Source: Actinobacteria bacterium 13_1_40CM_66_12
GTDB lineage: Bacteria > Chloroflexota > Dormibacteria > Dormibacterales > Dormibacteraceae
DNA: 12,733 nt
Assembly: GCA_001917895.1 (NCBI GenBank)
Contig: MNEW01000058.1
Coordinates: 1-12,733, forward strand
Direction: 5' to 3'
The translations under genes and the position numbers were made by a program. The notes beneath the pieces are model-generated. The model was not told the origin of the DNA. It saw only the letters and a program-made list of their open reading frames with translations, and made no database searches. Positions 1-6,754 of this stretch are shown in pieces. Within the stretch, counting starts at the first letter, position 1. The number at the start of each line of letters is the position of its first letter.

Positions 1-402
1 GCCCCAGTACGTCTCGGGTTGCGGATGCACGAGAGGATCGCCATACACCTCGGACGTAGACGCGAGCAGGAAGGTGGCGTGCTTGGCGTGCGCCAGACCG
101 AGCATGTTCATCGTGCCCAGCGTGCCAACCTTCAGTGTGTGGATGGGGTTGGCGTCGTACTGCGGAGGCGAAGCGGGCGATGCGAAGTGGAGGACGTAGC
201 GCACATCGCCATCGACGTCGATGAACTCGTTGACGTTCGCCTGGCGGAACTCGAAATCGGGATTCTCTTTGAGCGTGCTCACGTTGTCGCGCGAGCCGGT
301 GATGAAGTTGTCGAGCGCGAGGACGCGCATGCCGCGCGCCAGCAAGGCCTCGCACAGGTGCGAGCCGATGAAGCCGGCGCCGCCTGAGACGACCGCTCGT
401 TC
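1..402 (-). CDS. UDP-glucuronate decarboxylase (UDP-xylose synthase), N-terminal part, cut by window edge
   Basis: This extended-SDR enzyme would oxidise and decarboxylate UDP-glucuronate to UDP-xylose in the cytosol. About 130 N-terminal residues are present; the rest lies beyond base 1. Visible are the NAD-binding motif GGAGFIGSH, then LDNFITG, the segment LHFASPASP, and the active-site stretch STSEVYGDP followed by HPQPETYWG, which is characteristic of UXS-type enzymes. The gene directly follows ugd, whose product is its substrate donor, so the two form a two-step module. The frame is open back to a TGA near 489, but no ATG, GTG or TTG precedes the Rossmann motif. The first ATG in frame (330) would delete it. 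A possible ribosome site (AAGGA, 405-401) sits just before codons GAA CGA GCG GTC. The right boundary given here is therefore approximate. Family assignment is confident; the start is unresolved. Confidence 0.88.
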
Positions 403-403
403 C

Positions 404-2659
404 TTAGTCGCGGCCGATACCCCGATAGGTGAAACCGAGGCCGCGCATGACCTGCGGGTCGTAGATGTTGCGCCCGTCCACGATCACCGGCCGGCGCATC
501 GAGGCCTTGACGCGGCCGAGGTCGAGCCTTCGGAACTCGTTCCACTCGGTGACGACTACGAGCGCGTCGGCGCCGTCGGCGAGGTCATACGAATCGCGCG
601 TGTATTCGACCTCCGGCAGCTTGACGCGCGCGCCATCCATGGCCGCGGGGTCGTAGGCGCGGACGTGCGCGCCGGCCGCGAGGAGAACCCTAGCGATGTC
701 GATGCTCGGAGCTTCGCGGAGGTCGTCGGTGTTGGGTTTGAAGGCGAGGCCGAGCAGCCCGACGATGCGGTCGTTGAGGCCCTCCAGGCATTCCCTGAGC
801 TTGTCGATGACGAGCATCCGCTGGTCGCGGTTGATGTCCATGACGGCGTGGAGCAGCTCGGGGTGATAGTCGAAGCGCTCGGCCAGTGCCGACAGCGCCT
901 TCACATCTTTGGGAAAGCAGTTGTGCGTGACCAGGCCGCCGGTCGTGACGAACGTATGGACGCCTGGGACCTCCAGGGAGTAGACCGCTCCTGAGAACGG
1001 GCGGCGCTCGATACCAACCACACGAACCCAAGCTGTGTTTGGTCCTTCCCGCCTATACCCCGTGGGCGCGATGCGCTTCTTCTGGCGGTACAAGGAATCG
1101 ACGATGGCCTGGCGCTCGAGCTCGGGGACGAGGTCCAGCAGACCCTCCACCTGGTCCGCGCCTGAGACCCTGATCCAGTAGATGTCGCGGGTCGATTTGG
1201 CCGTGCGGCCGACGCGCATCGAGCCGACAACACCGAGGTCCGCGAGCAAGCGCAAAAGGCCGTCGGCCAGGTCCCGGCTCGTGGTGCCGCACTCGAGAAT
1301 CACGCTTGGTCCGCCACAGATGTAGCTCCAGCTGCCGTCGCCGAGCCAGTACCCCGCCAGCAGAGCCCGCTTGTGCTCAATCGGCTGCGTCCACGTCAGA
1401 TCGGGCAGTGGCATCTGCTCCGCGGCCACATGCATGCCAACTCCTCGCCATAACGGTGAACTCAACTCTGTGCGCACCGCGACCTGACTGGCCACGCCGC
1501 CAGTCATGTGTGTGCTCGATCGCACCAATTCGTGCGATCCAGCCACCTCTGCGACTGATTGGCTTGAAATCGCAATCGGGAGCCAGTCCTCATGTCCGAG
1601 CTCCGACGCCAGCTTGACGCCATCTCGTGTCACGAACGGGTGGTCCGGCGTGCAGAGCACCCGTCGCCCCATCTTGGTCCGGACCTCGAATATTTCGCCT
1701 TCGAATGGGCGCATCGTCGCCGCGGACACCCGCGCGAAACCAACCGAGCCAGTCTCCGGCTGCCACGCGAGGACCTCGGTCTCTTCGCTCGAGCTGAACT
1801 CTGTAAACACATCTGCCAGCGCGGTCAGAGTCACGCGATCCCCGCGCCGCACCAGCACTGTCTCTTCGCCTATCAAGCAACTACCCCCGTAGCCCAGACC
1901 CACGTCGAGGTAGCTCGGCCCGATGCGTTTGTCCATCCCCATGCCTTCCGCGACGAGCTTCGCGTCGGCCCCGACGCGCTCGCTGATGCGGGCGATCTCA
2001 TTGATGAACGAGATGCGCGCGGCGAGGAACGCGTTCGACGCGTACTTGACCATCTCCGCGGTGTAGATGTTCGGAGTGATGAGAATCGGAGCGTCCAGCG
2101 GCTCGTAGAGCTTGGCCACCTTATCGGCGGCGGCGCGGTCGTGACTCCCGATCACCACGCGGTCCGGGTGCATGAAGTCCTGGATGGCCGAGCCTTCGCG
2201 TAGGAACTCGGGGTTGGACACGACCTCCGCCGAGTGCTTCTGGTTCCGGCTGCGCAGGACTTTGGACACCATGTCGCCGGTGAGTGGCGGGACGGTCGAT
2301 TTGTTCACGACCACCAACGGCCCGTCCATCGCATCCGCGATCGAGCGCGCCGCCGCCTCGACGAACGAGAGGTCCGCCTCGCCGCCCTCGCCTTCCGGAG
2401 TGCTCACGGCGATGATCGCGTACTCGGCACGCGGCACCGCCTCGTCGTAAGAGGTCGTGAAGTTCAGCCGGCCGGCTTTCGTGTTCCGCTCGACCAGCTC
2501 GCTCAAGCCCGGCTCGAAGAACGGCACATGGTTGTGGAGCAGCTGGTTGATCTTTTCGCGGTTGATGTCGACGACGATCACGTCGTTCCCGAGATCGGCC
2601 AGGCATGCAGCCGTGGTCAAGCCGACGTAGCCCGCGCCGATGACCGCGACCCTGGACAC
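404..2659 (-). CDS. ugd: UDP-glucose 6-dehydrogenase precursor containing an intein
   Basis: Ugd oxidises UDP-glucose twice with NAD+ to give UDP-glucuronate. The 751-residue precursor has a GTG start (2659). The N-terminal Rossmann motif is GAGYVG (8-13), then STPEG (86-90), NPEFLREG (149-156), the central dimer helix with K205 and N209, and GYGGS (256-260). The family motif GGSCFPKD is then interrupted by 320 foreign residues (261-580) and resumes as CFPKD (581-585). After it come [16 protein letters not shown] and the C-terminal UDP-binding domain. Removing the insert leaves 431 residues, normal for bacterial Ugd, with catalytic Cys at 261. The gene starts 10 bases after the glycosyltransferase stop and is followed at once by the decarboxylase, so the three are likely one transcript. 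No frameshift or stop occurs in the insert, so it is a translated intein, not a disruption. Confidence 0.96.
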   Translation of the reverse strand: MSRVAVIGAGYVGLTTAACLADLGNDVIVVDINREKINQLLHNHVPFFEPGLSELVERNTKAGRLNFTTSYDEAVPRAEYAIIAVSTPEGEGGEADLSFVEAAARSIADAMDGPLVVVNKSTVPPLTGDMVSKVLRSRNQKHSAEVVSNPEFLREGSAIQDFMHPDRVVIGSHDRAAADKVAKLYEPLDAPILITPNIYTAEMVKYASNAFLAARISFINEIARISERVGADAKLVAEGMGMDKRIGPSYLDVGLGYGGSCLIGEETVLVRRGDRVTLTALADVFTEFSSSEETEVLAWQPETGSVGFARVSAATMRPFEGEIFEVRTKMGRRVLCTPDHPFVTRDGVKLASELGHEDWLPIAISSQSVAEVAGSHELVRSSTHMTGGVASQVAVRTELSSPLWRGVGMHVAAEQMPLPDLTWTQPIEHKRALLAGYWLGDGSWSYICGGPSVILECGTTSRDLADGLLRLLADLGVVGSMRVGRTAKSTRDIYWIRVSGADQVEGLLDLVPELERQAIVDSLYRQKKRIAPTGYRREGPNTAWVRVVGIERRPFSGAVYSLEVPGVHTFVTTGGLVTHNCFPKDVKALSALAERFDYHPELLHAVMDINRDQRMLVIDKLRECLEGLNDRIVGLLGLAFKPNTDDLREAPSIDIARVLLAAGAHVRAYDPAAMDGARVKLPEVEYTRDSYDLADGADALVVVTEWNEFRRLDLGRVKASMRRPVIVDGRNIYDPQVMRGLGFTYRGIGRD
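920..1879 (-). mobile_element. Intein in Ugd with one LAGLIDADG-type homing-endonuclease motif
   Basis: The 320-residue in-frame insert carries the splicing motifs in order. Block A begins at Cys261 ([10 protein letters not shown]). Block B is LCTPDHPF, with T337 and H340 as the TxxH pair. Block F is the region around [18 protein letters not shown] (547-564). Block G is GGLVTHN (574-580), with penultimate His579 and terminal Asn580. The first C-extein residue is Cys581, so all class 1 intein nucleophiles are present and splicing should work. Between the splicing halves, [12 protein letters not shown] (433-444) resembles the first helix motif of LAGLIDADG/DOD endonucleases. I find no clear second motif, so the nuclease may be a single-motif type or degenerate. 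Base composition is not strikingly different from the flanks (109 of 180 bases G+C at 1441-1620, by hand count). Confidence 0.95.
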
Positions 2660-2669
2660 AGCCGGCCGA

Positions 2670-3797
2670 TTATCTCAGCAGGCGGCGCTTGGCGAAGACA
2701 GCCACATAGGCGGCAATGGTTTGGCGGGCGGCCTTTCGCCAGCCGAACGCTTTCGCCCGTTCGAACCCCGACCGCCGCGCATGGTCGGGGTTTTGGGACA
2801 GCGCAAGTGCCGCGCGGCCGAGCGCTTCGGCATCGCCGTCTGGCACCAATTCAGCCGCATCGCCTACGACCTCGGGCACGCTCGAGTTCCGAAACGCGGC
2901 GACGGGGCAGCCGCAGGCCATCGCCTCCAGGCATGGAAGACCGAAACCCTCGTAGCGGCTGGGAAACAGGAGGCAGCCGGCGGCGGCGTAGAGGTCGGCC
3001 AGCTCGGCGTCGTCGACCTGGCCGAGCATGTGGGCTCCGAGCATCGTTCGTGGAGCCTGACGACCGGGATCGCCGACGATCACGAGCTCGAGCTCGGGAT
3101 GCGTCTTGGTTGCGGCACCCCATGCGCGTAGCAGCGCGGCCGGGTCTTTCCTTGCGTCGAGGGCGCCGACGAACAGCAGGTACCCTCGCTTCAGCCCCCA
3201 GCGACGCCGGACCCTATCCGGGGCTCCGGGCCTTGGTTTGAACTCATCGCCGGCCGCCTCGGGCACGATCTGAATTCGGGTGGGGTCGACCCTACCGAGG
3301 CGGACGGCATCATCCGCGGTCGCCTGGGACACCGCCAGGACGAGGTCCGCGCGCCTGAGCAACCGCCGCCCGAGCCAAAAACGGAACCGCTCGCCACGCA
3401 TCGTCGGCCCGCCCCAGGCCCAGGGGATGAGGTCGTGCAGCGTGACGACCAAGGGCACCGGCGACTGTGCCGGCAGCTTGAGGTCGATGGCGTGATAGAG
3501 ATCGGGAGCGATCCGCGCGAGGTCGGGGCCCAGGACGGCAGCCTCTTCGTAGGCTGCCAGGTGGCCCCGATAGCGGCGCCGGGACGAGGCCAGCCTGTAC
3601 TCGCCGACCGGCAGGGGCGGCACAGGCAGGTCGGAGTCGAGCAGAAGAGTCAGATTGGGATCGAAGCCTTCTGCGATCAGGCCGTGAAGGATGCCGCTGG
3701 CATAGGAGCCGACTCCACGCTTGGCGCTCGGCCCTTGCAGTGGGCGCATGTCGAGCAGCACCGACGGTGCGACCCGGAGCGATGGAGTCACGAGCAA
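2670..3797 (-). CDS. Glycosyltransferase family 4 (GT-B fold)
   Basis: A retaining GT-B glycosyltransferase that would move a sugar from a nucleotide-sugar donor to a growing glycan or lipid-linked acceptor; donor and acceptor cannot be read from the sequence. It has 375 residues from TTG 3797. The N-terminal domain has the glycine loop KRGVGSY (26-32) and LHDLIPWAWGG (120-130); the linker is LLFVGALDARKDP (207-219). The C-terminal domain has the EX7E motif in RYEGFGLPCLEAMACG (E283, E291), typical of GT4. No signal peptide or membrane helix is evident. The start is uncertain: TTG 3797, GTG 3791, GTG 3761 and ATG 3749 all keep the VLLDMRPL strand, and none has a good ribosome site. It leads a minus-strand operon with ugd and the decarboxylase, so UDP-glucuronate or UDP-xylose are plausible donors (inference). 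Confidence 0.9.
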   Translation of the reverse strand: MLVTPSLRVAPSVLLDMRPLQGPSAKRGVGSYASGILHGLIAEGFDPNLTLLLDSDLPVPPLPVGEYRLASSRRRYRGHLAAYEEAAVLGPDLARIAPDLYHAIDLKLPAQSPVPLVVTLHDLIPWAWGGPTMRGERFRFWLGRRLLRRADLVLAVSQATADDAVRLGRVDPTRIQIVPEAAGDEFKPRPGAPDRVRRRWGLKRGYLLFVGALDARKDPAALLRAWGAATKTHPELELVIVGDPGRQAPRTMLGAHMLGQVDDAELADLYAAAGCLLFPSRYEGFGLPCLEAMACGCPVAAFRNSSVPEVVGDAAELVPDGDAEALGRAALALSQNPDHARRSGFERAKAFGWRKAARQTIAAYVAVFAKRRLLR

Positions 3798-3802
3798 AAG
3801 TC

Positions 3803-3808
3803 ATCATA
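3803..3808 (-). promoter_or_regulatory. Candidate -10 element (TATGAT) for the glycosyltransferase-ugd operon
   Basis: TATGAT differs from the TATAAT consensus at one position and lies in the 22-base gap between the two divergent operons. Transcription would begin near 3796, at or just inside the TTG proposed as the earliest start, which favours one of the downstream starts (3791, 3761 or 3749). No convincing -35 is visible. It shares bases with the opposite-strand element at 3807-3812. Confidence 0.4.
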
Positions 3809-3812
3809 ATTT
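3807..3812 (+). promoter_or_regulatory. Candidate -10 element (TAATTT) giving a leaderless mRNA from 3820
   Basis: TAATTT fits TANNNT and is followed by exactly seven bases and then ATG 3820, the usual geometry of leaderless bacterial promoters. An alternative reading is CATAAT at 3805-3810. The bases before the ATG (TTTGGCGGCC) contain no Shine-Dalgarno sequence, in line with a leaderless start. Confidence 0.45.
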
Positions 3813-3819
3813 GGCGGCC

Positions 3820-5007
3820 ATGGAACGCTTGGACGTTGTCGTCGTCGGCGGCTGTGGGCACGTCGGCCTCCCGCTCGCACTTTCGTTTGCCGATTGCGGC
3901 TACAAAGTCGGAATCGACGACATCGATCACGCGAAGATCGAGCAGGTGCGATCGGGCACTGTGCCGTTTCTGGAGAACGGCGCCGAAGAGCTGCTGCGCA
4001 AGATCCTCCCGACCGGCCGCCTCGTGCTCGCGTCCGATCCCAGCATGCTGGCTCGCACCGACACCGTCGTCCTTGTGATTGGCACTCCGATCGACGAGTT
4101 CATGAATCCCTCCGTTCAGGTGTTCGATCGGGTGCTCGACGAGCTCATGCCGCACCTTCACGACGGCTGTCTGGTCGTGCTGCGCTCGACGGTCTTCCCA
4201 GGCACGACGCAAGCGGTCGAGAGACGGATCCGAGCGGAAGGCATCGACGCCGACGTCGCGTTCTGCCCGGAGCGCATCGCGGAGGGCCACGCCCTCGAGG
4301 AGATCCGAAGCCTGCCGCAGCTGATCGGCGTCTCGTCAGACGACGCATTCGAGAAGGCGCGCGGCCTGTTCGCGCCGATGGGCGTGCAGATCGTTCGCAC
4401 CACGCCGCTCGAGGCCGAGCTCGCGAAGCTGCTCACCAACACCTGGCGCTACATGAAGTTCGCGATCGCCAACCAGTTCTTCCAGATCGCCCATCGCTCC
4501 GGCGTCGACTACGACCGCGTGCTGAACGCGGTGCGCCAGGACTACCCGCGCGCGGCCGACCTCCCCGGGCCGGGCTTCGCCGCCGGTCCGTGCTTGCTCA
4601 AGGACACCATGCAGCTCTCGGCTTTCACACCGGACCGCTTCCCCATGGGCCAGGCCGCGATGCAGATCAACGAAGGCTTGCCCAACTACATCGTCGACAG
4701 CCTCGATTCCCGGCAGCCGCTCGCCGGCAGGACCCTTGGAATTCTCGGCATGGCGTTCAAGGGCGAGTCGGACGACCCGCGCGCGTCGCTGAGCTACAAG
4801 CTGCGCAAGCTCGCCGCCTTCAAGGGCGCCCGTGTGATCTGCACCGACCCATACATCCATGACGAGTCGTTCCTGCCGCTGGACCGAGTCTTGCAGGAAG
4901 CGGACCTGCTCGTCATCGCCGCCCCACACCGCGCGTACAAGAAGCTCGACCTCAAAGGGCGCCAGGTTGTCGACGTCTGGGGCATCACCGGCCCGATACG
5001 ACTCTGA
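3820..5007 (+). CDS. Nucleotide-sugar dehydrogenase (UDP-glucose / UDP-ManNAc dehydrogenase family)
   Basis: An NAD-dependent dehydrogenase of the Ugd/WecC family that would oxidise the C6 hydroxyl of a UDP-hexose or UDP-N-acetylhexosamine to a uronate. The chosen start is ATG 3820 (395 residues), because the NAD motif GGCGHVG (9-15) follows at the normal distance; the 33 upstream in-frame residues look like read-through. Further motifs are VIGTPID (86-92), RSTVFPGTT (122-130), FCPERIAEG (148-156), the central helix with K213, and GPCLLKD (256-262) with catalytic Cys258 and K261/D262. MAFKGESDDPR (311-321) begins the C-terminal domain. The CPERIAEG segment and the active-site sequence resemble UDP-N-acetylmannosamine or related dehydrogenases more than true Ugd, but the substrate is not certain. 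It has no intein. It overlaps the next gene by four bases. Confidence 0.93.
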   Translation: MERLDVVVVGGCGHVGLPLALSFADCGYKVGIDDIDHAKIEQVRSGTVPFLENGAEELLRKILPTGRLVLASDPSMLARTDTVVLVIGTPIDEFMNPSVQVFDRVLDELMPHLHDGCLVVLRSTVFPGTTQAVERRIRAEGIDADVAFCPERIAEGHALEEIRSLPQLIGVSSDDAFEKARGLFAPMGVQIVRTTPLEAELAKLLTNTWRYMKFAIANQFFQIAHRSGVDYDRVLNAVRQDYPRAADLPGPGFAAGPCLLKDTMQLSAFTPDRFPMGQAAMQINEGLPNYIVDSLDSRQPLAGRTLGILGMAFKGESDDPRASLSYKLRKLAAFKGARVICTDPYIHDESFLPLDRVLQEADLLVIAAPHRAYKKLDLKGRQVVDVWGITGPIRL

Positions 5008-6026
5008 AGGTATTAGTCACCGGCAGCGCCGGGTTCATCTGCGGATATCTCGTCGCCGAGCTGCTGCAGGCCGGCCACGAGGTGGTCGGCGTCGACAACT
5101 TCAGCAAGTACGGTCCGGTGCGGCGCGGCCACGACGACGACCCTCGCTACCGGCTCGTGGAGGGCGATGCCAAGGACGCCAAGCTGCTCACCGAGCTCGC
5201 CCTCGACTGCGACCAGGTCGTCGCCGGCGCCGCGATGATCGGCGGTATCTCGTACTTCCACGAGTTCGCTTATGACCTGCTGGCCGAGAACGAGCGCATC
5301 TGCGCCGCCACGTTCGATGCGGCAATCGCGGCTCGCCGGAGCGGCCGGCTCGAGAGGATCACCGTGATCTCCAGCAGCATGGTCTTCGAGTCGGCCGAGG
5401 TCTTCCCCACTCCTGAGGGCGCGGAGCGAACGAGCCCACCACCCCGATCGACGTACGGTTTTCAGAAGCTGGCCGTGGAGTATTTCGCGCATGGCGCGCA
5501 CGAGCAGTACAGCCTTCCCTACACGATCGTCAGGCCGTTCAACTGCGTTGGCATCGGGGAGCGGCGCGCGCTCCGCGACCACGACATCATGAGTGGCAAC
5601 GTCAAGCTCGCCATGAGCCACGTCGTCCCCGACCTCTGCCAGAAGGTCATCAAGGGCCAGGATCCACTCCACATTCTTGGCGACGGCAGTCAGGTGCGTC
5701 ACTACACCTACGGCGGCGACCTCGCGCGGGGCATCCGGCTGGCCATGGAGTCGCCGCGCGCGGTCAACGAAGACTTCAACCTCTCGACCGCGGCATCGAC
5801 GACGGTACGCGAGCTGGCGGAGACGATCTGGCGGAAGGTCTACGGAACCAGCCGGCCGCTGCACCTGGTTTCCGATCCGCCTTACGAGCACGACGTTCAG
5901 CGGCGCGTGCCCGATGTGCGCAAGGCGCGCGAGGTACTTGGCTTCGAGGCGACCACCACGCTTGACGCGATGCTCGACGAGGTCGTTCCGTGGATACGCG
6001 AAGAGATCGAGGCGGGACGCATCTGA
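5004..6026 (+). CDS. NAD-dependent epimerase/dehydratase with a CTG start
   Basis: A 340-residue extended SDR acting on a nucleotide sugar, probably as an epimerase or dehydratase; the exact reaction is unknown. From CTG 5004 the protein begins MKVLVTGSAGFICG, a normal SDR N-terminus. The next in-frame start (GTG 5082) would remove the NAD motif. The third Rossmann glycine is Cys13 (GSAGFIC instead of GFIG). Later come VDNFSKYG, the active-site strand ISSSMVFE (122-129), and catalytic Tyr151 and Lys155 in YGFQK. IVRPFNCVG and QVRHYTYGGDLARG are the usual substrate-side motifs. The CTG overlaps the TGA of the dehydrogenase (CTGA, 5004-5007), so translation is probably coupled. It sits between a dehydrogenase and a glycosyltransferase, which suggests that it modifies the uronate made upstream (inference). 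Confidence 0.88.
   Translation: MKVLVTGSAGFICGYLVAELLQAGHEVVGVDNFSKYGPVRRGHDDDPRYRLVEGDAKDAKLLTELALDCDQVVAGAAMIGGISYFHEFAYDLLAENERICAATFDAAIAARRSGRLERITVISSSMVFESAEVFPTPEGAERTSPPPRSTYGFQKLAVEYFAHGAHEQYSLPYTIVRPFNCVGIGERRALRDHDIMSGNVKLAMSHVVPDLCQKVIKGQDPLHILGDGSQVRHYTYGGDLARGIRLAMESPRAVNEDFNLSTAASTTVRELAETIWRKVYGTSRPLHLVSDPPYEHDVQRRVPDVRKAREVLGFEATTTLDAMLDEVVPWIREEIEAGRI
5979..5983 (+). promoter_or_regulatory. Shine-Dalgarno-like site (GAGGT) before GTG 5990
   Basis: GAGGT lies six bases before GTG 5990, inside the end of the epimerase gene. It is the main argument for starting the family-2 glycosyltransferase at 5990 instead of at CTG 6023. Confidence 0.4.
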
Positions 6027-6754
6027 TCGAACACGAGGCACCGGCGCTCAGCGTTGTCGTACCTGTCTACAACGAGGGCGAGAACGTGGTGCCGACGCTT
6101 CGCGGGATCGTCGAGCGCACGCGCACGCGCCCGCTGGAGGTCCTGGTCGTGCACGACTTCGATGGCGACACCACCGTGCCCGTGGTGAAACGGCTGCAGG
6201 CCGAGCTGCCCGAGCTCACTCTCCACCGCAACGACATCGGTCGGGGAGTGCTCAACGCCCTGAAGTCGGGTCTGGCGGCCGCAAGTGCGCCGCACGTGCT
6301 GGTGACCATGGGCGACGGGTCCGATGATCCCGGCGACATCGACGCGATGTTTGCGCTGTCAAGCGGCGGCGCGGACGTGGTCGCCGGGTCGCGCTACATG
6401 CGCGGCGGCCACCAAATCGGTGGTCCGCTGCTTAAACGAACGATGTCCCGCATGGCCGGCCTCTCGCTGCACTGGTTGGGCGGATTGCCCATCCATGACG
6501 CCACCAGCAATTACCGGCTGTACTCGAAGCGCCTGCTGCAGCGCGTGACGATCGAATCCAACGGCGGGTTCGAGCTCGGGCTGGAGCTCACGGTCAAGGC
6601 TTATGCGCTCGGAATGCGGATCGCCGAGGTGCCGACGACCTGGCGCGATCGCACCGCGGGCGAGAGCCGCTTCCGGCTGTGGACCTGGCTGCCGCGCTAC
6701 TTGCGCTGGTACTGGGTCGGGATCGCTGCCCGCTTCAGGAAGAAGGCGTCGTGA
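5990..6754 (+). CDS. Glycosyltransferase family 2, dolichol-phosphate-mannose-synthase-like
   Basis: An inverting GT-A enzyme of the DPM/polyprenyl-phosphate sugar synthase type, likely to move a sugar onto a polyprenyl phosphate or glycan at the inner membrane face. It has 254 residues from GTG 5990. It shows VVVPVYNEGENV (22-33), a nucleotide-binding segment HDFDGDTT (55-62) where most relatives have DDGS, HRNDIGRGVLNALKSG (79-94), MGDGSDDP (107-114) at the metal-binding position, GSRYMRGG (133-140), and NGGFELGLEL (191-200) followed by the WRDR/RYLRWYW region. No C-terminal membrane helices are present. The start could instead be CTG 6023 (MIEHEAPALSVVVPVYN), which forms another CTGA overlap with the epimerase stop. 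Its 3' end overlaps rmlB convergently by 20 bases. Fold is certain; donor and acceptor are not. Confidence 0.88.
   Translation: MDTRRDRGGTHLIEHEAPALSVVVPVYNEGENVVPTLRGIVERTRTRPLEVLVVHDFDGDTTVPVVKRLQAELPELTLHRNDIGRGVLNALKSGLAAASAPHVLVTMGDGSDDPGDIDAMFALSSGGADVVAGSRYMRGGHQIGGPLLKRTMSRMAGLSLHWLGGLPIHDATSNYRLYSKRLLQRVTIESNGGFELGLELTVKAYALGMRIAEVPTTWRDRTAGESRFRLWTWLPRYLRWYWVGIAARFRKKAS

Noticed and set aside
920..1879. Recent transfer of the intein judged by base composition
   Set aside because: One 60-base line (1501-1560) is 55% G+C, but neighbouring lines are 62-65%, much like the flanks, so composition gives no clear signal.
404..2659. Reading the Ugd insert as a fused domain or a gene disruption
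   Set aside because: The frame is unbroken, splicing motifs A, B, F and G are all present, and removing the insert restores GGSCFPKD and normal length exactly.
2234..3241. Open frame of 335 codons on the plus strand across the ugd start and the glycosyltransferase
   Set aside because: Antisense shadow with Arg-rich composition and no domain.
3721..3819. Earlier start for the second nucleotide-sugar dehydrogenase
   Set aside because: The 33 extra residues have no family counterpart and overlap the divergent glycosyltransferase; ATG 3820 puts the NAD motif at the usual place.
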